Below, in pieces: positions 8,581-16,383 of a stretch of DNA of 39,370 bases. The stretch comes from a virus: the IMG/VR virus record IMGVR_UViG_3300027043_000028, positions 1 to 39,370 of that record; one strand, 5' to 3'. The notes beneath the pieces were generated by a model. The model worked only from the letters and a program-made list of their open reading frames with translations, did not search any database and was not told the DNA's origin. Made by a program: the position numbers and the translations under genes. The number at the start of each line of letters is the position of its first letter. The stretch's first letter is position 1.

Positions 8581-8640
8581 TATAAAATTTTAAAATATGG
8601 TTGTTTGCGAATTATCTTTATACTTTGTATATATTTTTAG
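8581..8640. repeat. right arms of the inverted repeats framing tnpB
   Basis: A continuous 60-nt arm directly after the group I core (minus-strand sense). 8581-8604 pairs perfectly with 6749-6772, and 8606-8640 (TGCGAATTATCT ...) pairs with 6630-6666 with few mismatches. It can close a long stem looping out tnpB from the intron RNA. Confidence 0.8.
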
Positions 8641-9048
8641 ATGTTCATACAAAATCGCTACATTTTGTACAGTTCTCTTATGAACTTCTCATGCTCTCGC
8701 ATGAGCACAGACTATATCACATACTTATATTTCTATAAGTACCTCCCCATTTCCCTACGCTCGTAGGTACGAGATTACTCTCTAGTCGTTGAACCTTATT
8801 CTATTAGAATCTTGGCTGCTGATTATCTATTACTACAGAACTTAGGGTTTAACCTTATTCCATCTAACTAATTTTTTCTACTTTCGTAGCGTTCACGCTT
8901 AGTCTTGTTTCATACTTACGTTGTAGCTTAGTTAGCTTTAAGAACTTCCAGCAATTAAAGGAGTTTTGGACGGTTTCACCGTCACTCTACACTCTTTATG
9001 AATGTAGGGAGCTTTATTTAAAAATATACTAAGATATTTTTAACATAC
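8641..9048 (-). ncRNA. group I intron catalytic core (portal IStron)
   Basis: Read on the minus strand, it contains the conserved P7 5' strand/R element TTCAACGACTA (about 8785-8796) and the S element GTGATATAGTCTG (about 8708-8720). A block beginning near 8930 (AATTGCTGG) matches the second intron at 14100-14449. A candidate internal guide TGTAG can pair with exon CTAT|G through a U-G wobble at the splice site. A second local hairpin, CTACA/TGTAG, competes with that pairing. About 40 nt of extra sequence lies between the splice site and the core compared with the terL intron. Confidence 0.85.
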
Positions 9049-9972
9049 ATAGGTTACTCCGGTTAATCCACTTACTTGAGCATGCCATTGTCTCTTAAAT
9101 GATTCAAAGGTTGTATTATTAACCTGATTGGGATCACCTTTTAGATTAATAATACCTTTTGTTGTACCACCTTGGCTAAAAAATCTAGAATTATATTCTT
9201 CAGCAAACAGATGCGAAGTTACTTGATGCATTATTTGCTCAAGTTCTGAGAATCCATAAGGCTGAAGTTCTACATCTGTTCTCGGATTTCTAACCCCAAA
9301 AGCTAATTGAGAAGAGTTAAAAACCGACTGTATTCTGCCATCGATAACCTGGACCCATTTAACTTTGTCTGGAGAATTAGAGTACTCTGCATACACAGAA
9401 TCTTTATCATTTTCCGAAGCTGCTCTTACAGTAGAAGCATCAACTGCTAGAATCTCAGCAGGTCTTCCTTTTCTATCCGGAACTATTTCAAAACTCAATT
9501 GATCATAGGTTAATGAGTCTCTAACTATTTTCCTTATAAATGTATCAAAATTATCCCTGTCCATGTCATCATCAAATCCACAGTTCTCTAAAAATAATTC
9601 TAAAGCTAATATTACCTTTTTCTGTTCGTCATTTGGAGAAGCTTTTGGATCTCTTAGTTTAATTTCAAAACCATAGCCATCTTCACTGAATCTAGCAGGT
9701 TTTGTAAAATTAGATACTTGATTTGTCCTTGTTAGAATTATAGCAGCAATAACTGAGTTTTTAGCAGCCATTTTACGAAGTATATCATAGCTTAGCGAAT
9801 ATGGTTTATCTTTATACCCAGATGCATCTAATAATGCTAAAGGGTCACTATATGTTGCTATAGGTTCTTGAGCAGGCATACTTTTTATTAAATTAAAGTC
9901 TATAGACTTAAAGGTATCGCTGTACCTTAGATTATTACCTTCTGATTTCTTAAAGACATCAAAAATACTCAT
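9049..9972 (-). CDS. portal protein, first exon (N-terminal part)
   Basis: 308 codons giving the N-terminal part of the portal: an acidic/Asn leader, then the wing and stem regions ([19 protein letters not shown] and [20 protein letters not shown]), both typical of phage portal families. The exon ends at GVTY (T9049). Reading on without splicing gives VC and then a stop at 9040, so intact portal needs splicing to exon 2 (5944-6633). The start ATG at 9972 lies in the arm of a perfect 11-bp hairpin whose loop holds the GGAAGTGGAG ribosome-binding site. Confidence 0.85.
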
Positions 9973-9998
9973 AGAAACTCCACTTCCTTTCTATGAGT
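9967..9998 (-). promoter_or_regulatory. hairpin presenting the portal ribosome-binding site
   Basis: Arms 9967-9977 and 9988-9998 are perfectly complementary over 11 bp (ACTCATAGAAA / TTTCTATGAGT). On the minus-strand RNA the 10-nt loop is GGAAGTGGAG, the ribosome-binding site, and the portal ATG lies in the 3' arm. Such a fold could limit or time portal translation. Confidence 0.55.
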
Positions 9999-10006
9999 AA
10001 TATAGC

Positions 10007-11806
10007 TTAGTCTTCCAAGTCAGCTTTTTTTCCAGTTAATTCTCTGACTATCTTTTTAAGAATTTCTTTTGCGTGTTTATCCTCTACATCGGCAGATTGA
10101 ACTTTTATTTCATTGAAGAACCAATTTCCTAAAGAGTCATTCTTAGGATCCTTTTTAAGGTCTACAGGAACTAAAGGTATTAATGGAGAAGCTTTTCCTC
10201 TAAGCCATCTAGAGAAGATATCGTCTAAGGAGTTAGCACCGTTAGTTCCATAGAATTTATCTCCAACTTGAGTAACTATACCTACAACTTTATCTTTGTC
10301 ATAGTCATACACACCTAATGTTGGATATAAATCTCCAGTGACTTTATTAACTAATCTTGCGTAGTCTCCTTCATTTGACCATTTTGACTCTTTGCGTAAT
10401 ACGTCAAATACTTGATTAGTATAATCTTTTTTCGAATTAGGACTATTTGATATAGATAAGTACTGAGATATTTCATTCCAAGCATTATTCCATGATTTTT
10501 CAGTATCCTCAACTTGAACATTAAAACCTGTTTCTTCAAGGTATTTCAATGCAGCCTTTTTTCCATATATATATTTCAAGGATAATGCGGTTCCATAGTC
10601 AAAGCCTAATATAGATCCAAAGTACTTCTTTCTTTTATCCGGTAAAGCTGCAAACGGAACTACAGGTAATTCTATGTCTTTATCACCTTGAGTTACTTGG
10701 ATAGTTTGTGGCTCTTGACCAATGTCAGCACCGTTATGTTGATTCATACCTGCTATATTTACATTAACCGGATTAGTTTTGCCAGCACCTACCGCCTTTT
10801 GATTAGCCATTTTTGGCTCGCCAGAATAACCTTGTGCCTTAGCATCCGGAACTTTTCCATTATCTTTAGAGTTATCATCTTGCGCCTTAGCATCTTTTCC
10901 TGTAGAAGGTTCTTTATCTTTTACCCAAAATCCTTGCTCGTGGACAATACCATGGTTATCAACCATTCTTTTTTCATATCTAAGTTTGGTTTTATCAACT
11001 TTTCTACTTGTAAGCGTATCGTCTGACTTAATTAAATCAAGACTAGGTGTAATTTCAGTACTGGATGCAACTACAAGCCTACACATGCAATTAGGATGCA
11101 TTGTGCCTAGAACAGCTTTCCAATCAGCAACCTTTTTGCCGTAATTGCTTCCATTTTCAATAAGTTCCTTTAACGTAAAAATTTTTGGAGAACCATCTTT
11201 ATTTAGATAATGTTTCTTACAATGCTTGCATGCATTTTCCTCAACTTTTTTATAAACTTTAGTTTCTATGCCATCTTTAGAATTTTCTAGTATACTCACG
11301 GCCTGACCATATATCTTAGCATTCCAAAGTTCTGTGTGAGCTATACTTTTCCAGTTTTTAGTATAATCGCTAGTTAAATCCTCTAACTTTTTTGCAATAC
11401 TACTTGAATTTGTAGCATCTATATTTTTTATAAATACTTCTTTAATATCATCTTTTGTGATTTCATTTACAACTTGATTTGTTATATTCTCCTGGAGAGA
11501 AGCAATAGCATTTAAAGAATTAATTTTTATATATAATAAGGCTTTTTTATCAGTTTCTGATAAGCCAGTATGTTGCATAAGTTTATATAATTCCTCTGTA
11601 CTTTTACTCTTCACCGAGATATTGTCTAGCATTTCCGCTTTTCCATATTTATAAAATAAGTTTATAATAGGTTCTTTTTCTTTTAAGTTTATAGATTCTA
11701 AAACTTCTTTACTAGGTTTGTTATCCCCTGTAACCATGTAACTCATGACTTTAATATATTTATCAACCACTTCCTGGATCTGTTTAACCTTTCCAAGTGT
11801 AATCAA
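10007..11806 (-). CDS. Mu F / SPP1 gp7-like head morphogenesis protein
   Basis: A protein of about 599 residues just upstream of portal. Residues about 130-250 carry the Mu F-like minor head domain: KKLEDLTSDYTKNWKSIAHTE, a CxxC pair (CKHCKKHYL) and HPNCMCRL at the end, a hallmark of the family. Such proteins bind the portal and are packaged in small numbers. The C-terminal half is unusual: a Lys/Asp/Ala/Gln-rich linker (about 290-370), then a folded part (about 380-600) with no recognised domain. The frame opens at GTG 11815, but AAGGGGTGA is best spaced for TTG 11806, so I start there. Confidence 0.8.
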   Translation of the reverse strand: MITLGKVKQIQEVVDKYIKVMSYMVTGDNKPSKEVLESINLKEKEPIINLFYKYGKAEMLDNISVKSKSTEELYKLMQHTGLSETDKKALLYIKINSLNAIASLQENITNQVVNEITKDDIKEVFIKNIDATNSSSIAKKLEDLTSDYTKNWKSIAHTELWNAKIYGQAVSILENSKDGIETKVYKKVEENACKHCKKHYLNKDGSPKIFTLKELIENGSNYGKKVADWKAVLGTMHPNCMCRLVVASSTEITPSLDLIKSDDTLTSRKVDKTKLRYEKRMVDNHGIVHEQGFWVKDKEPSTGKDAKAQDDNSKDNGKVPDAKAQGYSGEPKMANQKAVGAGKTNPVNVNIAGMNQHNGADIGQEPQTIQVTQGDKDIELPVVPFAALPDKRKKYFGSILGFDYGTALSLKYIYGKKAALKYLEETGFNVQVEDTEKSWNNAWNEISQYLSISNSPNSKKDYTNQVFDVLRKESKWSNEGDYARLVNKVTGDLYPTLGVYDYDKDKVVGIVTQVGDKFYGTNGANSLDDIFSRWLRGKASPLIPLVPVDLKKDPKNDSLGNWFFNEIKVQSADVEDKHAKEILKKIVRELTGKKADLED

Positions 11807-11859
11807 AAAAATCACCCCTTAATATAAAATAAGTAGCTAGACATTCTTCGTCTAACTAC

Positions 11860-12162
11860 TTAATAGTCTACTGCAATTCTATCTTCAGGACTAACAGCTT
11901 GTGGAGGAACAATGTCTGTGTATGTAAGACCTAATACACTTTGCTGTCCTCCGTTAGCATATAGAGTACAAATAACATCCTTTGCTGTCTTAAGAGGATC
12001 CTCTGTAAAATCTCTTCCTGGTTCGATATTCATTGCGAGGTCAATAGCATTCTGTTCGCCTATCTCTCCTATAAGGTCTAGAAAACATTGCTCTTCAATA
12101 GACTTTGCTTGCAGTCTATTTATAGGTATATCAGTATTTATAACTAGCTTGGGTTTCTTCAT
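11860..12162 (-). CDS. unknown packaging-operon protein (100 aa)
   Basis: A 100-residue acidic protein with N-terminal KKPKLVINTDIPINRLQ and a helical middle (EEQCFLDLIGEIGEQNAIDLA). AAGGGGATG spacing supports ATG 12162. It lies between terL and the Mu F-like gene, in tight array with three other small ORFs, so it probably belongs to DNA packaging or head assembly. I do not recognise the family. Confidence 0.6.
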   Translation of the reverse strand: MKKPKLVINTDIPINRLQAKSIEEQCFLDLIGEIGEQNAIDLAMNIEPGRDFTEDPLKTAKDVICTLYANGGQQSVLGLTYTDIVPPQAVSPEDRIAVDY

Positions 12163-12175
12163 TTAATACATCCCC

Positions 12176-12385
12176 TTACTCTGAAATAATATTCTTTATT
12201 TCACTTACAATTTGTTTACGAATTATTCTTATAATATCGTATAATTCTTCATCAGCAGTTCGTAGAATTGGTTCTTCAAATTCTTTTTCTGTATTAGTAT
12301 CTTGTTTCATAATATTCAAAGCTTTTTCCAAAGATACTTCTGCATCTACAATGTCTTCAGCACCATTTATTTGAATCTTAGCCAT
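12176..12385 (-). CDS. unknown small protein (69 aa)
   Basis: A 69-residue, mostly helical acidic protein (VDAEVSLEKALNIM ... ELYDIIRIIRKQIVSEI). Its ribosome-binding site GAGGTGATAAT overlaps the end of the upstream 55-codon gene, which suggests translational coupling. Function unknown; its position suggests a head or packaging accessory. Confidence 0.55.
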   Translation of the reverse strand: MAKIQINGAEDIVDAEVSLEKALNIMKQDTNTEKEFEEPILRTADEELYDIIRIIRKQIVSEIKNIISE

Positions 12386-12391
12386 GTATTA

Positions 12392-12559
12392 TCACCTCGT
12401 CTCACCATTACTTTTAGGTATGGTAGTTCTCTTACCTTTATTATACTTGTTATTCTCCGGAAAGCAAGACTTTAATAGGTCGCTTACACTTTCCTCTTCT
12501 GGCTTTTCTATGTATTTGAATAATGCTTTCCGTAGAGCATTAGGAACTTTTTTACCCAT
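12392..12559 (-). CDS. unknown small basic protein (55 aa)
   Basis: ATG at 12559 with GAGGTGATAAA directly upstream; stop TGA at 12392-12394. The product begins MGKKVPNALRKALFKYIEKP and ends with a basic, Asn/Lys-rich tail. It fills the gap between its neighbours with 6-9 nt spacing and the same strand, so it is a real member of the array. No family recognised. Confidence 0.6.
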   Translation of the reverse strand: MGKKVPNALRKALFKYIEKPEEESVSDLLKSCFPENNKYNKGKRTTIPKSNGETR

Positions 12560-12568
12560 TTTATCACC

Positions 12569-12847
12569 TCAATAAATATTATGCTTATATACTAGAACTT
12601 TATGCATATCATTCCAATTTTTATTTTTTCCTAGAAGAATTTCCACCTTATCTACCATATACTTACTACATCGAGAATAATCGCCATTTATTGATTTTTG
12701 TACTATTATCTTGCAAAGTTTTATGGTATTATTAATATGCACATGAGTATTTAGTTTGGTGTTAACTATGGTATAGTAATAATGTTTAGTGTTTCCGTTT
12801 TTAGTAACTAAATACTCATGTTTTCTATATATGACGCAACTACTCAT
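12569..12847 (-). CDS. unknown small basic protein (92 aa)
   Basis: A 92-residue protein rich in Lys, Asn, Tyr and His (KHYYYTIVNTKLNTHVH), with a predicted strand-then-helix pattern. AAGAGGTGACTT precedes ATG 12847. First gene after terL in the operon. No recognised domain; the high Asn/Lys content follows the AT-rich base composition. Confidence 0.5.
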   Translation of the reverse strand: MSSCVIYRKHEYLVTKNGNTKHYYYTIVNTKLNTHVHINNTIKLCKIIVQKSINGDYSRCSKYMVDKVEILLGKNKNWNDMHKVLVYKHNIY

Positions 12848-12909
12848 TTAAGTCACCTCTTCTAATTAATAGGTATAGTAATAATATTTGAGTAGTTGCT
12901 ATTTTGAGT

Positions 12910-14099
12910 TTAGATGAATTCCATTCCAATATCTTTATTCGTATTGTAAGCAAGCAATTTATCTTTAGCTATTAAAGCGTAAGTTAAGGCACATGCTAGA
13001 TGATCAGGTCCAATTCTTGTCGAAATTTGGTATATTTGCCCCTCGTCTTCCATATCCATTATCCTTACATTCTTAAGATGCTTTGTAAGCATAACTATTT
13101 TTTCATCGGTTTGGTACATATTAATGCCTTGGCCTTTTATAGTATGAAGCATTCTCTGCATAACCGTAGTTTTATCTACTGTAATTTCTCTACCTGCTTC
13201 ATTCCATTGATTTATGAATTTAACAGAGGATTGTGAATTTTTCACTGTTAAAAATTTACATGAGTATAGAGCGTTTGGAAACTGTTGATACATATAGCTA
13301 TTTCTATCAGATCCGTAACCTGCATCGGCTACGATTAAATTTGGCTGATATGCTTTAAGTATTGCAGCCATATACATTACAGGCTCTAACGGCTTAAAAG
13401 GATTATCTGAAAACCAATAAATATTTAATAAATCAATTTGACCATTACCCTTTATACCTAGTATAACCATCCAGTTAACTGATCCCCAGTCTATCCCAAC
13501 AACTATAAGATTATATTCTCGTGTACGAGTTAATGAAGGACCTTTAAGTTTTATAGCCGCTAGAACATCAGCATCGTTTATGATCATACCTTCAGAGCTA
13601 TAAGGAAAGCCCAAAACATAGTTGTAGAATAATTGTTTCGATGTATAGTTCTTCTGTCGGCGCATAATATCTGTTCCGGAGATCCATGGACCGTCTAATT
13701 GACTAATAAAATATCCTCTAGTCTCAATCCTACTCGGATTTTCTGCTACCCATTCACCTTCAGCTTCCATACGATTTAATTCTTTGCCACAATGCTGGCA
13801 TACTATCTGATAACTGTCTTCTGGAATATCATCTACAAGCGGATCGAAGCCGCCTTTTACTTGCTTTATGTTGTCTTCTAGGGTTAATCGTATTTTTTTT
13901 CCACAATGCGTACAGGTCCAAAACCATTGACGTTTATCTGAAATATCGTAAAATTTGTTTACACCTCTACCTGGTATAGTAGGAGTAGACCATTTCTGCA
14001 CAAGTGCCCATTTACTAGACTTTAAACTTTCTTGAAACGCAAATTCTACTGTTGGGTTCATACGATCTAGTTCATCCAGTGCTAATAGGTCAATATCCG
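12910..14099 (-). CDS. terL: terminase large subunit, second exon (Walker B, zinc motif, nuclease)
   Basis: C-terminal 396 residues of the packaging motor. It opens with the Walker B motif DIDLLALDELDRM (Asp190-Glu191 in the joined protein). Two CxxC pairs (CTHCGKK, CQHCGKE) suggest a zinc-binding insert. The RNase H-like nuclease shows three acidic positions: VVGIDWGS (about D385), LIVADAGYGS (about D440) and GPDHLACAL (about D547). It joins to exon 1 across a group I intron; the join NRSL-SDIDLL keeps frame and restores a typical sequence before Walker B. The joined product has 577 residues, normal for this terminase type. Confidence 0.9.
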
Positions 14100-14449
14100 C
14101 ATATATAAAATGTGTTCATACAAAATCGTTACTTTTGCATAGTTCTCTTACAAACTTCTCTATGATTTCCATAGAAGATCAGACTATATCACTACCTCTA
14201 CTTTTAATAAAAGCGATTCGGTACCCTCCGCAAACTAGACTACTAGTATATTTAGTCGTTGAAGTTTCTCCTATTAGGAGCTTACCTGCTGAAGACTCAT
14301 TACTAATGAAACTTAGGATTTAACCTTATTCCATCTAACTAATTTTTTCTACTTTCGTAACCTCTTGCGTATTTTAAAAATAGCAATATGGTTTAGTTAG
14401 CTTTAGAGATTGCCAGCAATTTAAAGGGTTTTCTACGCTCTTTATGAAC
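14100..14449 (-). ncRNA. ORF-less group I intron in terL
   Basis: A 350-nt intron on the minus strand. It has an R element TTCAACGACTAAAT (about 14250-14263), an S element GATATAGTCTGATC (about 14178-14191) and long stretches shared with the portal IStron core (for example CTAACTAA, ATTGCTGG, GATTTTGTATGAACA). The predicted 5' site is CCCTAT|GTTC with a P1 hairpin CTAT|G/CGTAG containing a U-G wobble. The 3' site follows the G of TTTTATATATG. It carries no ORF and sits between Walker A and Walker B, at a highly conserved coding position, as is usual for homing introns. Confidence 0.88.
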
Positions 14450-14993
14450 ATAGGGAGCGGTTTGTTACTCCTTCACCTAAAGCACTACCCCATGCACTAC
14501 GCATGAATAGATAGCTAGTATTTATCTTTTTTAATGATACGGAATTTTGCTGCTTTGAAAGAATTTCCTGCATGTGCTTTCCAGAGGATAACGCAGGGGA
14601 AACTCTAGTGTTAGAAAAATCCTTCATTTGAGCGTCTCTTGGGAAACAATACATAGCTTTAGTATTATCGTGAGTATCAAGGAACGCAAGCACCTTGGTT
14701 AGACCCACCTCGCTTAGGCCAAGCTGCCTTGATTTCTGTACAACAATATTATTATGAGGATCATCAAGGATAGCAACTTGCCATGGTCTTCTAGCATATT
14801 TGTTATGCTTACTATTAAATACAGTAGGTTTATTTTTTATAGACTTATATTTAAGCGCCCAAAGACTTGGAAATTTTTTTATATATGCTTGTTCAATAAC
14901 GCTTAAATCAGAATTTTGCAGCAAAGACTTTGAAGAATTTATTTCCTTTAGCAAATCTTGATATTGCTGTTCTGAATCAAAAGAATCAATCAT
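14450..14993 (-). CDS. terL: terminase large subunit, first exon (ATP-binding N-terminus)
   Basis: 181 codons plus one base. Residues 87-95 (KSRQLGLSE) form the adenine-binding/Walker A-like motif found in this terminase group. The exon covers the N-terminal helical region and the first half of the ATPase core. Without splicing the frame reads NRSLCS and stops at 14442-14444, giving a dead protein. The ribosome-binding site AAAGGAGG lies about 6 nt before ATG 14993 and can be hidden in a hairpin with the upstream CCTCCTT. Confidence 0.9.
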
Positions 14994-14999
14994 AAAAAA

Positions 15000-15032
15000 T
15001 CCTCCTTTCTACTAGTAATATAGGAAGGAGGA
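15000..15032 (-). promoter_or_regulatory. hairpin able to mask the terL ribosome-binding site
   Basis: Perfect 8-bp arms 15000-15007 and 15025-15032 (TCCTCCTT / AAGGAGGA). On the minus strand the 3' arm is the AAGGAGG ribosome-binding site of terL and the 5' arm its complement. It lies in the 50-nt gap after the endonuclease gene, so upstream ribosomes or RNA structure could control terL translation. Confidence 0.5.
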
Positions 15033-15044
15033 ATCATTCTTACT

Positions 15045-15998
15045 TTATTTTCGTTTTTTAGGTATGGGCAACGGAGTGCCTTTTGGACTTAATAAGGCAT
15101 CTTCATGTGACATTCCATGCTTTATTCTAGTCAAGACTGTTCCATAGTTTACATTTAGTTCTTTGCACCAGTCTTTTATAGTTTGAGTTTTATCATCTAT
15201 AGTAGCAGTCATCTCTGTCTTTACAGGAGATTTTAAAGCTTCTTCATAAGACATTCCATTATCCAGCCTAGAAAGAAATGTAGAATAATTTATTTTATAC
15301 TCTTTACAGAATTCAACTAAACTTTTAGTTTGACCGCCTAAAGTAATTTCTATATTTCTGTCAAAAGAAGTAACAGGAGTTTCTACTGATTTAACTACTG
15401 ACCAATTAGAGGTATGTAACCTGCCATACAAAGTTCGAGCATCAATATTAAATTCTTTTGATAATTCTGCACATGTATACTTTTTACCTTTATATTCATA
15501 CAATTCCAATTCCTTTGTATCAGTTTCTAAAGCATCCTTTATATTCCATCCTAGTTTTCCTATTCTATCAGAAACAACTTGAAAAGAAACGTTGTAGTAT
15601 TCACACCATTCGACTAATGTTTTTGTAACACCATTTAATTCTATATAATGATTATCTCTTTTATTTATATTTTGTACTTTTGCAGTAACCCACCTAATAT
15701 TTCCAATTTCGTATCCCTTGTCGTTATTGCATCTATCTATAGATATATTCTTTTCCCCATATATTTCAGCTGCTTCTAAATAACTAGAGTATAGATCCTC
15801 TTTAAACTTTAGGAAATCCTGCCATCGATCGCATAGTTTAATTCCTCTTACCACATAGTTTTCGTAGTCTTTAGGCCTTTTATCCTTTTTTGCGTTTACT
15901 CTCTTCTTTATGCCTAACCACGTATTATAAAACTTTGTACCGTGCATACCATGTCTATAACAATTATTTTCTTCGCCAAAACCTCCAGCATGTCTCAT
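15045..15998 (-). CDS. AP2/HNH-type homing endonuclease with four DNA-binding repeats
   Basis: A protein of about 317 residues. The N-terminal domain (TKFYNTWLGIKKRVNAKK ... RGIKLCDRWQDF ... ISIDRCNNDKGYEIGNIRWV) is the common phage AP2-associated HNH-like nuclease module. It is followed by four repeats of about 42 residues, each an initial strand and a helix-turn-helix (for example SLVEFCKEYKINYSTFLSRL, then EEALKSP), which would read DNA modularly. GAGGTGATTTGTAG is the ribosome-binding site for ATG 15998; an earlier ATG at 16028 overlaps it. The gene lies directly upstream of the intron-split terL, suggesting it serves homing there. Confidence 0.75.
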   Translation of the reverse strand: MRHAGGFGEENNCYRHGMHGTKFYNTWLGIKKRVNAKKDKRPKDYENYVVRGIKLCDRWQDFLKFKEDLYSSYLEAAEIYGEKNISIDRCNNDKGYEIGNIRWVTAKVQNINKRDNHYIELNGVTKTLVEWCEYYNVSFQVVSDRIGKLGWNIKDALETDTKELELYEYKGKKYTCAELSKEFNIDARTLYGRLHTSNWSVVKSVETPVTSFDRNIEITLGGQTKSLVEFCKEYKINYSTFLSRLDNGMSYEEALKSPVKTEMTATIDDKTQTIKDWCKELNVNYGTVLTRIKHGMSHEDALLSPKGTPLPIPKKRK

Positions 15999-16096
15999 TC
16001 TACAAATCACCTCAACTAAATATTTCATACGTACAGCTTACCATACATATTGAAAAAAAGCAATAGGTGGTGTATTCTATACCTAGAGGTGATTTT

Positions 16097-16291
16097 ATGA
16101 GATACCGATTACAAGAGTATTTAGACTTCAAAGGTATAACTGCATACAGACTTGAAATGGGAGCAGGGTTAAACCATAGCACGTTGTATGATATACTTAA
16201 AAATAGAACAAAAGGAATGCAGTTCAAGAATTTGGAAAAAATTTGCAGATATTTAAATTGTACTCCGAACGATATTATAGACTGGAAATAA
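16097..16291 (+). CDS. small Cro/CI-family (XRE) regulator
   Basis: A 64-residue protein from ATG 16097 behind AGAGGTGATTTT. It is almost entirely one helix-turn-helix domain (RLQEYLDFKGITAYRLEM, LNHSTLYDILK, LEKICRYLNCTPNDIID), close to the short YozG/Cro-like repressors of Firmicutes. It is divergent from the minus-strand endonuclease/terL operon, with about 70-100 bp between, so it may control that intergenic promoter region. An upstream ATG at 16067 is less likely. Confidence 0.8.
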   Translation: MRYRLQEYLDFKGITAYRLEMGAGLNHSTLYDILKNRTKGMQFKNLEKICRYLNCTPNDIIDWK

Positions 16292-16306
16292 TTTCCGGTC
16301 TTTTTT
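16280..16306 (+). terminator. intrinsic terminator after the XRE gene
   Basis: The stem GACTGGAAA/TTTCCGGTC, with a short loop and one G-U pair, is followed by TTTTTT. It overlaps the last codons of the regulator gene. Confidence 0.8.
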
Positions 16307-16383
16307 GCGTCTAAGTGGAGTGAGCTCAATAGTATCATATATCTTTCCTTATATAGAAGTATAGAGGTAAAGGAGGCAACGGT

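Larger units (their letters stand above)
6634..9048 (-). mobile_element. IStron: group I intron carrying an IS605-type tnpB, in the portal gene
   Basis: A 2.4-kb insert splits the portal frame. The upstream exon ends ...GVTY just before an in-frame stop, and the portal resumes at ...AWKTPIM. On the minus strand the insert begins with a group I intron core (about 8641-9048) and then carries a tnpB gene and a guide-RNA-like tail. No tnpA is visible. This is the IStron architecture described for Clostridium (CdISt1 and relatives), in which self-splicing hides the insertion at RNA level. The 5' splice site is predicted at exon CCTAT|GTATG (9049/9048) and the 3' site after TTTTGTATATG (6634/6633). 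Both junctions keep frame. Terminal bases are inferred, not proven. Confidence 0.8.

Noticed and set aside
10688-11026. 112-codon plus-strand frame opposite the Mu F-like gene
   Set aside because: It is the shadow of a clear coding sequence, with no ribosome-binding site and unlikely composition.
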